Positions 34,513 to 44,351 are shown, numbered from the stretch's first letter. The stretch: DNA of 64,000 bases from Victivallis sp. Marseille-Q1083 (GCF_903645315.1 NZ_CAHJXL010000001.1:248001-312000), one strand, 5' to 3'. Numbers and translations are program-made. The notes: generated by a model from the letters alone, not told the origin.

Positions 34513-37269
34513 TTATTGCCCCGGTACCCGAACCACTTTCACCTCCGCCAGTTCGGCGACGCCGTCAACCGTTTCGGAGATATCCCCCCAGAGGACGCCG
34601 GCGGCATGCTCCACCCGGCCGGCCATGCCGACGGCGAGCGGTTCCCCGTCCATCCACAACGCCGCATTGCCGGTGGCCGGATCGACGGCGGCCCGGAAGG
34701 TGTGGAATTCCTCCAGCCAGCCGGCGGGAAACTCGCAGACACCCCACGGCTGGCGGAGTTTATCCGCTTCGAACCGAAAGACGCATTCATATTGCAGGCC
34801 GTCGGCACCGGACACCGGCGGGCGCAGAATCATCTGGAAACGAGCCGGAAATTCGGCTTCCTGCTGCGGCGGGATGCGCAGTTTCCACTCGACCAGAAGC
34901 ACTTCCGCTTGCTGTGCCGCCGTCCAGGCCGGCTTGAAAGTGAAGGTCTGATATTGATTCTTATCGTTGTGATCCAGCCGCGTCGCCGTACCGTCGGCCG
35001 CCGGCGACAAGCGGGCCGGATTATAGTTGTGGGTCAGTCCGGCTGCCGCCGGCGCCGCACCGGCACTGAAATCGGCGGCCAGATCCCAATCGAAACCGGC
35101 CCGATTCGCCGCCGCCAGCGGTTTCGCCGGGGTCGGCGGATATTCGACGCTGAGCATCATATCGACCAGCTTCACCGGCATCGCCAACTGCAGATTCCTC
35201 CACCACGACCGGCCGCTGCCATCCCGGTTCACCGAACCGATCAACAGGCTGGCAGTCTGCATCTCCGGCAACTGATATTTGCTCTCCGGCAGCCGGATCG
35301 CCGCATCGTCGCCACGCAGCGTCAATTCTTCCCGGAACAATTCGCGGCCGTCGGCCCGGAGGGTCAGAACCGTACCGTCCAGCTCCGCCTCATAGCGGTG
35401 AAACGCGCCGGCGGTGTCGAACGGAATGACCGTTCCCCGGCCGACCAGCCGGAGCTGCTGCGGTTCCAGGCTGATGATTTCCGCCACCTTGCCGTTCCCC
35501 AGGCGCAACACCGACGTTTCCGGCTGATTGCCGGGGGCGGTCCTCGCTTCAACACTCACCTTCACCCGGCCGCCTTCCAGGCCGATCAACGGATAGAGGA
35601 AATTAGTCACCCCCGCACCGTCCGGATCGGTCAACTGATAAGCACCGTCGACAATCTCTTCCGCACCGGGACGGCCGTTGCCGTGGAAAAGCCGCCGCCA
35701 CGGCGGTTGATTCCCGCCCTGCAGCAACTCGCCGCCGGTCAGGACCGTCACTTCCGGCGTCACCGCTTCCCGCGACAGCACGGCAATATCGTTCAAGCCG
35801 GTTTTCAGGCATTGCGGCTCCACCCGGTAGGTGAGCAACCGTCCGTCCCGGCCGGCCAGCTCCAGCGGCGCCCCGTTGAAGGTCACGTCCAGGTCCACCC
35901 CTCCCAGAGAAGTCAACAACTTCAAATTGGCGGCACGCATCCCGGCCGGATCCTCCTTGCCGAGTTCCATTTGAAAACGCCGCGGAATGCCGGCCGGCAG
36001 CATGATCGCCTGAGTCGGACTCAATTGCGGCAGTTTCAGGCATTCCGCCAACGCGCCGATACCGAAGAAATCGGTGGTCTGGGCGGAAACGAAATAATTC
36101 TTGTTGCGGCAGACCAGATCCTCCGGGTTGCGGGCAAAGCTCGGAAAATAAGCCGATTGATAGAAGAAATTAAAATAGTAGATGCCGTCGGCCCCGGCCG
36201 ACCAGGCCGCCGCCGTCTGGCCGTCGATGCCGGCAAAACTGTTGCGCTCGAATTGCGGATCGAGCGGCTTGATCCAACTGCTGTCGATCGACGGGTAAAA
36301 TTTCACCGCATATTTCCGGCAGAGTTCCGCCGTATTCTCCCACGGTTCGGCGTGGCCGAGGTCGCCGCCGGCGAAATAAAGATCGAACAAGCCTTCTTTC
36401 ATCCATCGCTCAACATCCAGGCCCAGCAACCGGCAGCCGGCAACCGTATCCGGCAGACGGAACGCCAGCAGAATCGGCCGATTATCGGCCCGGCCGATTT
36501 CCTCGGTCCGCCGCCGGATCTGCCGGATCATGTCGGTGAAAAGCTCCATCTCTTCCGCCGAAACCGGTTTTCCCCAGGCCGAGCTGCGGAAGAAATTCGG
36601 GAATCGGGCAAAATCCAGTTCGACGCCGTCGACCGCATAGTTGGCAGCCAGTTCCTCGATGATTTCGACGAACTTGGCGCGCACCGGTTCCTGGGCGAAG
36701 TCGTAACTCGACCACGGCGCGGCAGTCGGCGGATTGTCCTCCGTACCGCACAGCAGTTCCGGATGATCTTTTTTGAACTGCGGCAGCCATTGCGGATACC
36801 AGGCGTCGTGCACATCGTTGACCCGCATGCTGACGAACAGTTCGAAGTGGTGCTTTTGACAGAACGCCACCGCCAGCTCCAGCGGATCGGTATCGTATTC
36901 ATCGATCAATATCGGCGTGATATTGACGATATGGTCGGCGCTGGACTGCGGGTTGCGGTGGGTTTCGAATACTTTGGTGCGGGTGCTGAGCATGAAGCCG
37001 ACCGCCATCGGACAATAAGTCAAGGTGTCGATCTGGCAACCGAGGGTTTTGTTCAGCATCTCCGCATAAAAATTTTCAATCGTCGGCGCTTTGGCCTTCG
37101 GGAAATTGGTCGCGTCACAGCCGTCGTTGTCGACGATGATCTTCCGCGGCCGGTTCAGTGCCTCAAGTTTCTTCTGTTCCCACTGCGCATCGGTCAACCC
37201 GGCGGCCAACAGGCCGCCGGACAAACCGAGACTCATCAGGGAACACCACAGTTTTCCGCCTCGTCTCAT
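34513..37269 (-). CDS. Secreted glycosidase-like protein, tandem paralog B
   Basis: 918 residues, signal peptide MRRGGKLWCSLMSLGLSGGL. It shares long identical stretches with paralog A, for example NRPRKIIVD[N/D]DGCDATNF, APTIENFYAEML and CPMAVGF, with an N-terminal half much more similar than the C-terminal half. VDGVELDFARFPNFF takes the place of the candidate acidic motif. It has the same domain plan: TIM-barrel-like N-terminal domain, then beta-rich modules. ATG follows ACGGAG. The tandem pair implies recent duplication with diverging substrate. Confidence 0.75.
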   Translation of the reverse strand: MRRGGKLWCSLMSLGLSGGLLAAGLTDAQWEQKKLEALNRPRKIIVDNDGCDATNFPKAKAPTIENFYAEMLNKTLGCQIDTLTYCPMAVGFMLSTRTKVFETHRNPQSSADHIVNITPILIDEYDTDPLELAVAFCQKHHFELFVSMRVNDVHDAWYPQWLPQFKKDHPELLCGTEDNPPTAAPWSSYDFAQEPVRAKFVEIIEELAANYAVDGVELDFARFPNFFRSSAWGKPVSAEEMELFTDMIRQIRRRTEEIGRADNRPILLAFRLPDTVAGCRLLGLDVERWMKEGLFDLYFAGGDLGHAEPWENTAELCRKYAVKFYPSIDSSWIKPLDPQFERNSFAGIDGQTAAAWSAGADGIYYFNFFYQSAYFPSFARNPEDLVCRNKNYFVSAQTTDFFGIGALAECLKLPQLSPTQAIMLPAGIPRRFQMELGKEDPAGMRAANLKLLTSLGGVDLDVTFNGAPLELAGRDGRLLTYRVEPQCLKTGLNDIAVLSREAVTPEVTVLTGGELLQGGNQPPWRRLFHGNGRPGAEEIVDGAYQLTDPDGAGVTNFLYPLIGLEGGRVKVSVEARTAPGNQPETSVLRLGNGKVAEIISLEPQQLRLVGRGTVIPFDTAGAFHRYEAELDGTVLTLRADGRELFREELTLRGDDAAIRLPESKYQLPEMQTASLLIGSVNRDGSGRSWWRNLQLAMPVKLVDMMLSVEYPPTPAKPLAAANRAGFDWDLAADFSAGAAPAAAGLTHNYNPARLSPAADGTATRLDHNDKNQYQTFTFKPAWTAAQQAEVLLVEWKLRIPPQQEAEFPARFQMILRPPVSGADGLQYECVFRFEADKLRQPWGVCEFPAGWLEEFHTFRAAVDPATGNAALWMDGEPLAVGMAGRVEHAAGVLWGDISETVDGVAELAEVKVVRVPGQ

Positions 37270-37289
37270 TCGATCGCTCCGTTCGGTGG

Positions 37290-38012
37290 TTAGAATTCGG
37301 TCGGCGCGGTCACATCGCTCTTGAAGCAGAAAAAGCTGCTCATGTCGAAACCGGCATTGTTGCAGCGATCCTTGAGTTCCAGCGGATCAACCGCTTCGGC
37401 ATGGCCGTCGACAAACGCCGTATTGATGCGGCCGTTGTGCCGGGCGTAGGCGTGATTGTTGGCGGAAGCGGACATTTCACAAAGATAAAACTGGCTTTCG
37501 AACGCAATTTTGTAACTGTCCATCAACAACGGAAAACTGGAGGGATTATCAATCTTGCCGACCAGCAGCGTCCGGACATTGTCGACCGCATTGGTGCGGT
37601 AGGCCGCCGGCAGCGTCCAATAGGAAACCACGCCATAGGTAATCTCGCGGGCACCCTTGCTCTCATATTTCGACGCGTCGCGGGTCGGGGCAATCGGATC
37701 GTCCGGGCAGCCGATCGACGCCGGCGGGTCTTTCGGCAGATAGCCGGCGTAAGTCAGGTAGTCGGCCCAGGTCACCAACTGGTCGCCGTCCGGCGTGGTC
37801 CGCCAGGACTGAATCGCCTGCATGTTCTTGTTGTCGTTCTGATACATTGTCATCATCAAAGCGGTCTGTTTCTGGTTGGAAATGCAACTGATCGCCGTTG
37901 CTTTCTGTTTGGCTTTGGTCAAAGCCGGCAACAGCATCGAAGCAAGGATAGCAATGATCGCGATTACAACCAGCAGTTCAATAAGTGTGAATTTCTTTTG
38001 CGGATGGTTCAT
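37290..38012 (-). CDS. Prepilin-like (type II N-methylation) secreted protein
   Basis: 240 residues. The N-terminus [20 protein letters not shown] is a class III prepilin signal: cleavage after a basic leader, methylation of the phenylalanine, E5 present. The C-terminal [17 protein letters not shown] is the H-x-G...DGH motif of the DUF1559-type proteins that are abundant in Lentisphaerota and Planctomycetes. It is exported by a type II or pilus-like pathway and may bind or display carbohydrate-active proteins. CAGGAGATGAAGAA fixes the start. Located just upstream (in transcription) of the glycosidase pair. Confidence 0.9.
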   Translation of the reverse strand: MNHPQKKFTLIELLVVIAIIAILASMLLPALTKAKQKATAISCISNQKQTALMMTMYQNDNKNMQAIQSWRTTPDGDQLVTWADYLTYAGYLPKDPPASIGCPDDPIAPTRDASKYESKGAREITYGVVSYWTLPAAYRTNAVDNVRTLLVGKIDNPSSFPLLMDSYKIAFESQFYLCEMSASANNHAYARHNGRINTAFVDGHAEAVDPLELKDRCNNAGFDMSSFFCFKSDVTAPTEF

Positions 38013-38124
38013 TTCTTCATCTCCTGAGTTTTGGTTTCGTTCTCCGGCGCCGACGGGACAGGAATCACTTTGATTGATCAGGTCAAGGTCATTGCCCGGC
38101 CCTCGATCGCCGAAATATGATTGA

Positions 38125-38934
38125 TTAAAACGATACGGACTGCTTTAAAATCGACGGGTCTCCCTTGTCGAGCCCCGGATAATAGAGAATGAAATTCTCG
38201 AGATCCCGGACCAGGCTGGCCAGATGCTCCCGGCAGGCGCGTTCCGCTTTTTCCGCATCGCCGCGGCAGAGCGCCTCAAGGATCTGGGCATGCGCGTCGA
38301 TGGTCAGTTTGCGGTTCAGGCTGTCGAACTCCTCATGGCTCGGCCGGTGATCGAACTGCTCCAGCGTATCCGAATGGATGAAATACTTGAAATCGGCATA
38401 GCTGTTGACGAAAAAGAGCGCGATCACCTTCGCCTGCATCTGCTTCTGGGCAAACTGCCGGTTGCCGCAATTGGCGACGATATGCAAATGGAAATCGAGG
38501 TCGGCCTTGCTGTATTTCTTGAGATCATGATGGCTGTCAAACGCCTCCATGACCTCCAGCTGCCGTTTGAGGTAATCGAGCACCGAGCGAGGCCGCAGCC
38601 GGGCGACCCGCCGGGCGGCAATCGGCTCGATGGCCTCCCGCAACTCATACCACTCCAGCAGATCCTGCAGGGTGAACGCCCGGACCCGGTAACCGCAGTA
38701 AGGCGTATATTCCAGAATATCCCAACCGACCAACTGGTTCAGCGCCTCGCGCACCGCATTGCGGCTCCAGTCGCCGTTCTTGGCCAGCACCGACTCTTTG
38801 ATCGGCTGGCCGCTCTGAAATTCGCCGCGTTCGAATTTCTCGATCAAAGTATGCAAAACCCGCAATCCGGCGGGTTGACGTTCTTCCGCTGCCGCCGCCG
38901 GGACGGTTTCTTTCGGCATGACAGTTGTTCTCAT
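38125..38934 (-). CDS. GntR family transcriptional regulator (FadR/FCD type)
   Basis: 269 residues. N-terminal winged helix (about 25-95) includes '[18 protein letters not shown]' with the family RxAVREAL block, and '[23 protein letters not shown]' starts the FCD ligand domain. Metal-binding histidines appear as [12 protein letters not shown] and in the C-terminal [10 protein letters not shown]. It is divergent from a NeuB-family gene; the two promoters are almost the same sequence, so it probably controls that gene and itself. Confidence 0.9.
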   Translation of the reverse strand: MRTTVMPKETVPAAAAEERQPAGLRVLHTLIEKFERGEFQSGQPIKESVLAKNGDWSRNAVREALNQLVGWDILEYTPYCGYRVRAFTLQDLLEWYELREAIEPIAARRVARLRPRSVLDYLKRQLEVMEAFDSHHDLKKYSKADLDFHLHIVANCGNRQFAQKQMQAKVIALFFVNSYADFKYFIHSDTLEQFDHRPSHEEFDSLNRKLTIDAHAQILEALCRGDAEKAERACREHLASLVRDLENFILYYPGLDKGDPSILKQSVSF

Positions 38935-38964
38935 GGCTGCTCCAGTTAATGGTTTCTTTCTTAA

Positions 38965-38993
38965 AGTATAGGATATTTTTCAAAAATTGTCAA
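38965..38993 (-). promoter_or_regulatory. Promoter of the GntR regulator
   Basis: On the minus strand TTGACA (38988-38993), 17-base spacer, TATACT (38965-38970). The -10 region reads CTATACTTTAAG, repeated in the divergent promoter at 39136-39164. Confidence 0.8.
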
Positions 38994-39135
38994 CACTTTT
39001 CATGAGAAAAATACAAAAAAAATGCAAAATTTTTCAAAACAAGCTCGTCTTCGGTATCAAAAATCGTAAATCGTCCTCATATTTGTTTAAAAATCGCAAG
39101 AAAAATAAAAAATTAAGATTATTTTCAATAAATTG

Positions 39136-39164
39136 TTGACAATTTTGCCAAAATATACTATACT
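39136..39164 (+). promoter_or_regulatory. Promoter of the NeuB-family gene
   Basis: TTGACA (39136-39141), 17-base spacer, TATACT (39159-39164), about 85 bases before the start codon. The shared TTGACAATTTT...CTATACTTTAAG sequence in both divergent promoters may also carry the GntR operator. The 314-bp gap is AT-rich and holds no gene. Confidence 0.8.
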
Positions 39165-39248
39165 TTAAGGACAGAACAATTCAGCAGGCCATTTGCTGCC
39201 CAAATTTCAAAGCAAAACACAACTTCAACCAAAGGACAAAACCAGAAG

Positions 39249-40394
39249 ATGCCTACAACGAAGGGAACCGGGAAAAAAATTCAGGTCGGCAATCGCCTCA
39301 TTGGACCGGGTGAACCGATTTTTCTGACCGGTGAGATCGGCGTCGCCCACGGCGGCAGTTTCGAAAACGCCAGACGGCTGATCCATGCCGCAGCGGAAGC
39401 CGGCTGCGACGGCGTCGATATTTTCATGACCGACGTCGAGGAGTTCTACTATCGCAATCCTCCCGGCCAGCGGGACTACTTCCGGGAATGGCACGACCAG
39501 AGTTTCACCCCCAAGCAGTGGAAAGAACTGCTCGCCTACGGCGAATCGCTCGGCCTGATCGTCTATCCGACGCCGCTGGACCGGCACAGCATCCGCTTGT
39601 GCGGCGAAATCGGCGTTAAAATGATCAATCTGAATTCCGACGACGTCAACAACCTCCTGCTGCTGGAAGAGGCCGCCGGACTGGGCATTCCGATCACCAT
39701 GCACGACATCGACCAGTCGCTTTCCGAAGTCGAAGGCGCCGTCAGAACCCTCCTGGACCACGGTGCCAGGGATATCATCATCCTGCATTCGACCCAGGAG
39801 ACCGGCGAACAGGAATTCGGTTACGCAACCGCCAACCTGAAGGTGATGCAAACCTATGAACAGGCGTTCGGCGGCCTCGGCGTGCTGGCCGGCTGTGTTG
39901 AGCACACGACCAGCGATTATCTGATTTACGCGGTGGCGGCATTACAGCCGGCGCTGATCTCCAAACACATCAAAATCGACGAGCAGGTCGAATCGGACCG
40001 GATCATCGCCGTTAAAATCGACGAGCTGAAAACGATGGTGCAGCGGGTCCGGGCCGTCGAAATGGCGCTCGGCAGCGGCCAGAACCAGAAACCGGTCAGA
40101 AGCGACGGCACCGCGCCGCAGCGTTCGCGCAACAAAGTGCTGGTGGCGGCCCGCGACATTCCGGCCGGCAAGCGCATCGACCGCGACGACATCATCGCCA
40201 AACGGCCCGGCGATTTCGGCGGCCTGCATCCCTGGCAGGCCCGGCTGCTGCTCGGCGCCCGCGCCAAAGCGCCGATCGGCCGCAATACACTGTTGAGCCT
40301 CAATCATTTCAGCGATTTCCCGGAGCCGGACTACAAATTTCCGGAAACCGACAACTACCCGGTAGCCGATTTCAACCGGGTGGTCGGAGTCTGA
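39249..40394 (+). CDS. NeuB-family synthase with SAF domain
   Basis: 381 residues. The NeuB TIM-barrel (about 20-275) has LTGEIGVAHGGSFENARRLI and the later 'HSTQETG' and 'CVEHTTSDYLI' blocks; a SAF (antifreeze-like) domain follows (about 295-360, KVLVAARDIPAGKRIDRDDIIAKRPG). NeuB enzymes join an N-acyl mannosamine with phosphoenolpyruvate. Here the usual 'K-F-Q' region after the first helix reads VDIFMTD, so substrate choice may differ from sialic acid. Controlled by a divergent GntR regulator with a twin promoter. Confidence 0.8.
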   Translation: MPTTKGTGKKIQVGNRLIGPGEPIFLTGEIGVAHGGSFENARRLIHAAAEAGCDGVDIFMTDVEEFYYRNPPGQRDYFREWHDQSFTPKQWKELLAYGESLGLIVYPTPLDRHSIRLCGEIGVKMINLNSDDVNNLLLLEEAAGLGIPITMHDIDQSLSEVEGAVRTLLDHGARDIIILHSTQETGEQEFGYATANLKVMQTYEQAFGGLGVLAGCVEHTTSDYLIYAVAALQPALISKHIKIDEQVESDRIIAVKIDELKTMVQRVRAVEMALGSGQNQKPVRSDGTAPQRSRNKVLVAARDIPAGKRIDRDDIIAKRPGDFGGLHPWQARLLLGARAKAPIGRNTLLSLNHFSDFPEPDYKFPETDNYPVADFNRVVGV

Positions 40395-40679
40395 TCTTTC
40401 AGCCGCGCCGTTTTCCGGGCGGAAATGCAGAGCCGTTTCAACCGCGGGGACCCTCCGGTTCCGGACATTCCGGAACCGGCCTGGCCCGGCCACGGGGCTT
40501 TACAGAGCCGCTCGAAACCAAGAACGACGGCACTCCCGCCTGCGGCTTCGCGCTTTCGGCTCGCCGCTGAAATCCGGCCAGACCGGCGCTTCGCGGGCTT
40601 TGCTTCACATATTCGACAGGGGGCGACCGGCGGTGTCCGCCTGGGACGGGAGGTGTTTTGATTCAAAAATCAATGACAT
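40395..40679. other. Intergenic stretch, no gene seen
   Basis: A 285-base stretch between the convergent NeuB-family gene and the DUF445 gene. No credible coding frame, tRNA or clear terminator was found; GC-rich short inverted repeats are present. Confidence 0.6.
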
Positions 40680-42008
40680 TCAGCGTACCAGCAACTGCGC
40701 CGCGCCGATCAGCGCGCCGAGCACATAGCCGAGCACCTGGATCGCCCCGAGGTGCCCGGCGGCAATCGAATTGACCATCCGGTGAAAAGAACGGACATCC
40801 TGCGCATCGACCGCCCGGGATATGCGGTCGGCCAACAGCAATTTCCGGTGGATTTCCGCCGCGGCCCGGGTCCGGATCAGCCGTTCGAGCTGCGGAACGA
40901 AATTCGGCAGCAATTCCGTCTGAATCCATTTCCACAACGCCTCCGAGCAGATGACGTTGTCGGTGATGCCCGGCAGCGCCGCCTGCAGATAATCGTGCAG
41001 GAAAAAATTGAGTTTCGTCTTCAGCGTGGCAGTCCAGGCGGCCATCTTCTCCGCCGCTTCCGGCGCATCCAGCCAACTTTTCAACCGTTCGGCGGCGGCA
41101 AGCAGTTCGGCATCGATCATCCGCCGCGACTCCTCCTCCTGCAGTTTCTGCTTCAGCCGGTCTTCCACCGCGTCCCAATCGATATTGCCGACCAAGCCGT
41201 CAGCCAGGGATTCCGATCCCAGACCGAACGGAATGTGCTGCTTCAAAAACTCCTGGGCGCTCTCACGGACCATCGTTTTGAATAAATTGATCAACTGCGG
41301 CGTTTTGCGGTCCAGCGCCCCAATAAGGCTGTCGCACACCGCCCGGCGATTCTCCGGCGCGGTCAATATCGGCGCCAGGTCGGCCAGCCAGACCCGTTTC
41401 AACTGTTCGGTCGTGATCAACTGATCGAGAATTTCGGTCAACGAGCGTTCCAGCCGCGGCTGCAGAAAAGCGATGATGCTGTCCTCGTGATGGCGCAGCA
41501 ACGTCTGCAACTGGCCGCACAAGGCAGTGACGATGCGCTCGTCCTGGACAAATCCGACCGCCATATTGCACAAATCGGTGGAAATTTGCTGCGGATCGAG
41601 CAATTGCTCCATCTGTTTGCCCAGTTCGACGCCGACGGCGTGTTTGTTGCGCGGCACCAGCCCCTGCTGCCAATAGGTGCCGGTCAGCAGCGAAAAAGGA
41701 TGCAGCTTGTTGCGCTCGTAGGGCTTGAACAGCATTTCAATGGCAATATAGTTGGTCAGATAACCGATGGCGGCGGACAGCAGCACCGGCAGCACGGCGC
41801 CGCTCCATACCGGCGGCAGCGGCAGCCGCAGATGCGAACAAAGAATCTGCAGCGGCAGAAAGCCGAAAACCGTCAATAGACTGACCGGGAAACAGAACAA
41901 TTCCGCCGCCGCGAAAAAACGCTTTTCCAACGGCGCCTCCGACCACAGCAACTGCCAGCGGCGGCCCCAATCGCCAATTTGTTTCCCAACCGTCTGCTTT
42001 TCGTCCAT
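40680..42008 (-). CDS. DUF445 family membrane protein
   Basis: 442 residues. Hydrophobic segments lie near the N-terminus (about residues 32-80), with SAAIGYLTNYIAIEMLFKP as the conserved family block, and at the C-terminus (GHLGAIQVLGYVLGALIGAAQLL). The long middle part is helical and soluble. DUF445 proteins are of unknown biochemical role, possibly at the cell envelope. The ATG at 42008 is preferred over an upstream GTG; both are in frame. Confidence 0.8.
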   Translation of the reverse strand: MDEKQTVGKQIGDWGRRWQLLWSEAPLEKRFFAAAELFCFPVSLLTVFGFLPLQILCSHLRLPLPPVWSGAVLPVLLSAAIGYLTNYIAIEMLFKPYERNKLHPFSLLTGTYWQQGLVPRNKHAVGVELGKQMEQLLDPQQISTDLCNMAVGFVQDERIVTALCGQLQTLLRHHEDSIIAFLQPRLERSLTEILDQLITTEQLKRVWLADLAPILTAPENRRAVCDSLIGALDRKTPQLINLFKTMVRESAQEFLKQHIPFGLGSESLADGLVGNIDWDAVEDRLKQKLQEEESRRMIDAELLAAAERLKSWLDAPEAAEKMAAWTATLKTKLNFFLHDYLQAALPGITDNVICSEALWKWIQTELLPNFVPQLERLIRTRAAAEIHRKLLLADRISRAVDAQDVRSFHRMVNSIAAGHLGAIQVLGYVLGALIGAAQLLVR

Positions 42009-42089
42009 CTGTTTTTTCCCGAAAAAAATCTGAAACACGCTGATATTGATCCGGCATCACTTTACTGGCCGAAAGACCAGAAGTCAAAT

Positions 42090-42118
42090 TTGACAAATCC
42101 GCTTTCATCAAGTATTGT
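42090..42118 (+). promoter_or_regulatory. Promoter of the N-acylglucosamine 2-epimerase operon
   Basis: TTGACA (42090-42095), 17-base spacer, TATTGT (42113-42118), 65 bases before the ATG at 42184. This lies between the divergent DUF445 gene and the epimerase. Confidence 0.65.
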
Positions 42119-42183
42119 TTTTTGTCCCTTTAAATTTTCTCAAACGATATCGGCAAAATTCGAATGGAAGGCAACAAAAGAAT

Positions 42184-43350
42184 ATGGATTTCAACAACAC
42201 TTTGAAACGTTTCGAAAATGAATTGCTCAACTCGGTGATCCCGTTCTGGGAGAACCATTGCGTCGACCATCAGTACGGCGGTTATTTCACGATGCTGGAT
42301 CGCGACGGTTCGGTTTACGATACCGGCAAATACATGTGGATGCAGTGGCGCATCGTCTATATGTTCGCCACGCTCTATATGGAATACAAAGTGGAAAAGT
42401 GGCTGGACATCGCCCGCCAGGGGTATGATTTTCTCTACCGGCACGGCCGGCTGCCAGACGGCAGTTATTATTTCCAGCTCAACCGGCAAGGCGAACCGGC
42501 GATGGCGCCGTTCAGCATTTTCTCGGACTGCTTCGCGGCGATGGGCGCCGCCGCGATGTACCAGGCGACCGGAGAGGAAAAATACAAAATCGAAGCCGAA
42601 TCGGCGATGAACAGCTACATCCGGCGCATTCCCAATCCGAAAGGCAAATGGGAAAAGGCGCTGCCCGGCAAAGGCCAGCGGCTGGCGCTCGGCAGCTACA
42701 TGATCCTGGCCAACCTCGGCTGCGTGATGAGCGAATGTCTGAAAACCACCACCTTCGACCAGGAAACCGACCTGGCGGTCCGGACCGTGATGGACAAATT
42801 CTGGAACGAAGATCTGCAGGTGCTCTTCGAAAATGTCAACCCGGACGGCAGCTTCGACCTTGACTCCTGCGAAGGGCGCTTCATCAATCCGGGCCACGGG
42901 CTGGAATCGATGTGGTTCGTGCTGCAATATGCCGAAAAGCAGGGCGACCGGAAGTTGATCGAGCGGGCCTGCCGATACATCGATGGCCAATTCAAATTCG
43001 GCATCGACAAAACTTACGGCGGCATCTTCTATTTCATGGACGCGCTCGGCAAACCGCATCTGGAACTGCAGCACGACATGAAGCTGTGGTGGCCGCACAA
43101 TGAAGCGTTGATCGCCGCCCTGTTCGCCTACCGGCTCTCCGGCGACCGGAAATTCCTCGACTACTTCCAGCAGATCGACGAATGGACCTGGGCGCATTTT
43201 CCGGACCCGGAATACGGCGAATGGTTCGGCTATCTGAACCGCCGCGGTGAGCCGACTCACCTGCTCAAAGGTGGCAAATGGAAAACCTTCTTCCACGTTC
43301 CCCGCTGCCTGCTGATCTGCAAACGCCAACTGCAACTGCTGCAGAAATAA
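42184..43350 (+). CDS. N-acylglucosamine 2-epimerase family protein
   Basis: 388 residues of the AGE/RnBP (alpha/alpha-barrel) family. Typical marks are 'DHQYGGYFTMLDRDGSVYDTGKYMWMQWRIVYMFATL', with GKYMWMQWR for the sugar-binding part, and the histidine-rich LWWPHNEALIA and WFGYLNRRG near the C-terminus. Family members interconvert N-acetylglucosamine and N-acetylmannosamine, or mannose and glucose, so the substrate is not certain. It fits the sugar-use genes on both sides; a serine hydrolase gene starts 2 bases after its stop. Confidence 0.9.
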   Translation: MDFNNTLKRFENELLNSVIPFWENHCVDHQYGGYFTMLDRDGSVYDTGKYMWMQWRIVYMFATLYMEYKVEKWLDIARQGYDFLYRHGRLPDGSYYFQLNRQGEPAMAPFSIFSDCFAAMGAAAMYQATGEEKYKIEAESAMNSYIRRIPNPKGKWEKALPGKGQRLALGSYMILANLGCVMSECLKTTTFDQETDLAVRTVMDKFWNEDLQVLFENVNPDGSFDLDSCEGRFINPGHGLESMWFVLQYAEKQGDRKLIERACRYIDGQFKFGIDKTYGGIFYFMDALGKPHLELQHDMKLWWPHNEALIAALFAYRLSGDRKFLDYFQQIDEWTWAHFPDPEYGEWFGYLNRRGEPTHLLKGGKWKTFFHVPRCLLICKRQLQLLQK

Positions 43351-43352
43351 CC

Positions 43353-44351
43353 ATGTCTTCCGCGGCGGCCGACTTCATCAGGCGGGGTGTCGACGCCGGC
43401 TGGTGGGACGGCGCCCTGGCGGCAACCGGCAATGCGGAGCGGGAAACGGGCCGGATCGCCGCCGGCGATGCCTGGCGGACGGCGAACCGGCCAATGCGGC
43501 CGGACGCCATCTTCGACATCGCCAGTTTGACCAAGGTCGTCGCCGTCGCCGTGCCGGCGGTGATGCTGGCCGCCGCCGGACGCCTGGAACTCGACCGGCC
43601 GTTTACCGATTATCTGCCGACATACCGCGGCCGGCTGTTTCAACCGGTTACCGTGCGCGATCTGGCGCTGCATCAGTCCGGCTTCGACAACAACCGTTCC
43701 TTTCTCGCCGCCGCCGACAACGCGGCCCTGCACCGCGGCATCCTGGCGCTGTCGCCGGTGCGCCCTCCCCGCAGCCGGGTCGAATACGCCTGTACCAATT
43801 TTCTTCTTCTCGCCAAAGTGCTGGAAGAAATCACCGGCCGAAGACTCGATCAACTGGCCGCCAAACTGCTGCTACGTCCGCTGGGAATGACCGAAACGAC
43901 CTGGGGGTCGCGTCCCGACGACGGCCGCCGGCTGGTCAAAGCGGTCAATGTTGAACGGCCCGGCATCGTTTCGGACGAAATCGGCCGCCAGAGCACCGGG
44001 CCAGTCGGCAATTCCGGCTTGTTTTCGACGGCGACCGACCTGGGCAGATTCGCCCGGTTTTTGCTGAAAGATTCCGAAGCGCTGCCGCCGGCGGCACGTC
44101 GGGAATTGTTCCGCCGGCAAACGCCGGACGGTCAGCAGCCGCGCACGTTCGGCTGGCGCATCGGCGCCGGGCTGGTGCCGGCGGGGCTGAGCGACAGGAC
44201 GGTCTACCACTCCGGCTGGACCGGACAGACGCTGTGGGTCGACCCGGCGACGCGACGCTATATCCTGGTGATGACCAGCCGGATCGGCAAGCCGGAAACC
44301 GTATTGCCGGCCAGGGTCAAACTGGCGGAATTGGCGCTGCAGGAGATTTGA
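43353..44351 (+). CDS. Beta-lactamase family serine hydrolase (S12-like)
   Basis: 332 residues. Catalytic serine motif SLTK at about residue 59 (FDIASLTKVV), then a tyrosine motif region VEYACTNFLLL, and the third box HSGWTGQTLW, giving the penicillin-binding/esterase fold. No signal peptide is visible. Substrates in this family range from cell-wall peptides to esters. It immediately follows the N-acylglucosamine 2-epimerase (2-base gap), which suggests it acts on an amino-sugar derivative or recycled wall fragment, but this is inference. Confidence 0.85.
   Translation: MSSAAADFIRRGVDAGWWDGALAATGNAERETGRIAAGDAWRTANRPMRPDAIFDIASLTKVVAVAVPAVMLAAAGRLELDRPFTDYLPTYRGRLFQPVTVRDLALHQSGFDNNRSFLAAADNAALHRGILALSPVRPPRSRVEYACTNFLLLAKVLEEITGRRLDQLAAKLLLRPLGMTETTWGSRPDDGRRLVKAVNVERPGIVSDEIGRQSTGPVGNSGLFSTATDLGRFARFLLKDSEALPPAARRELFRRQTPDGQQPRTFGWRIGAGLVPAGLSDRTVYHSGWTGQTLWVDPATRRYILVMTSRIGKPETVLPARVKLAELALQEI

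Noticed and set aside
34507-37293. Plus-strand frame of over 900 codons over the glycosidase paralog
   Set aside because: It is antisense to the real gene, with repetitive RR/RQ-rich composition; similar shadow frames occur over many GC-rich genes here.
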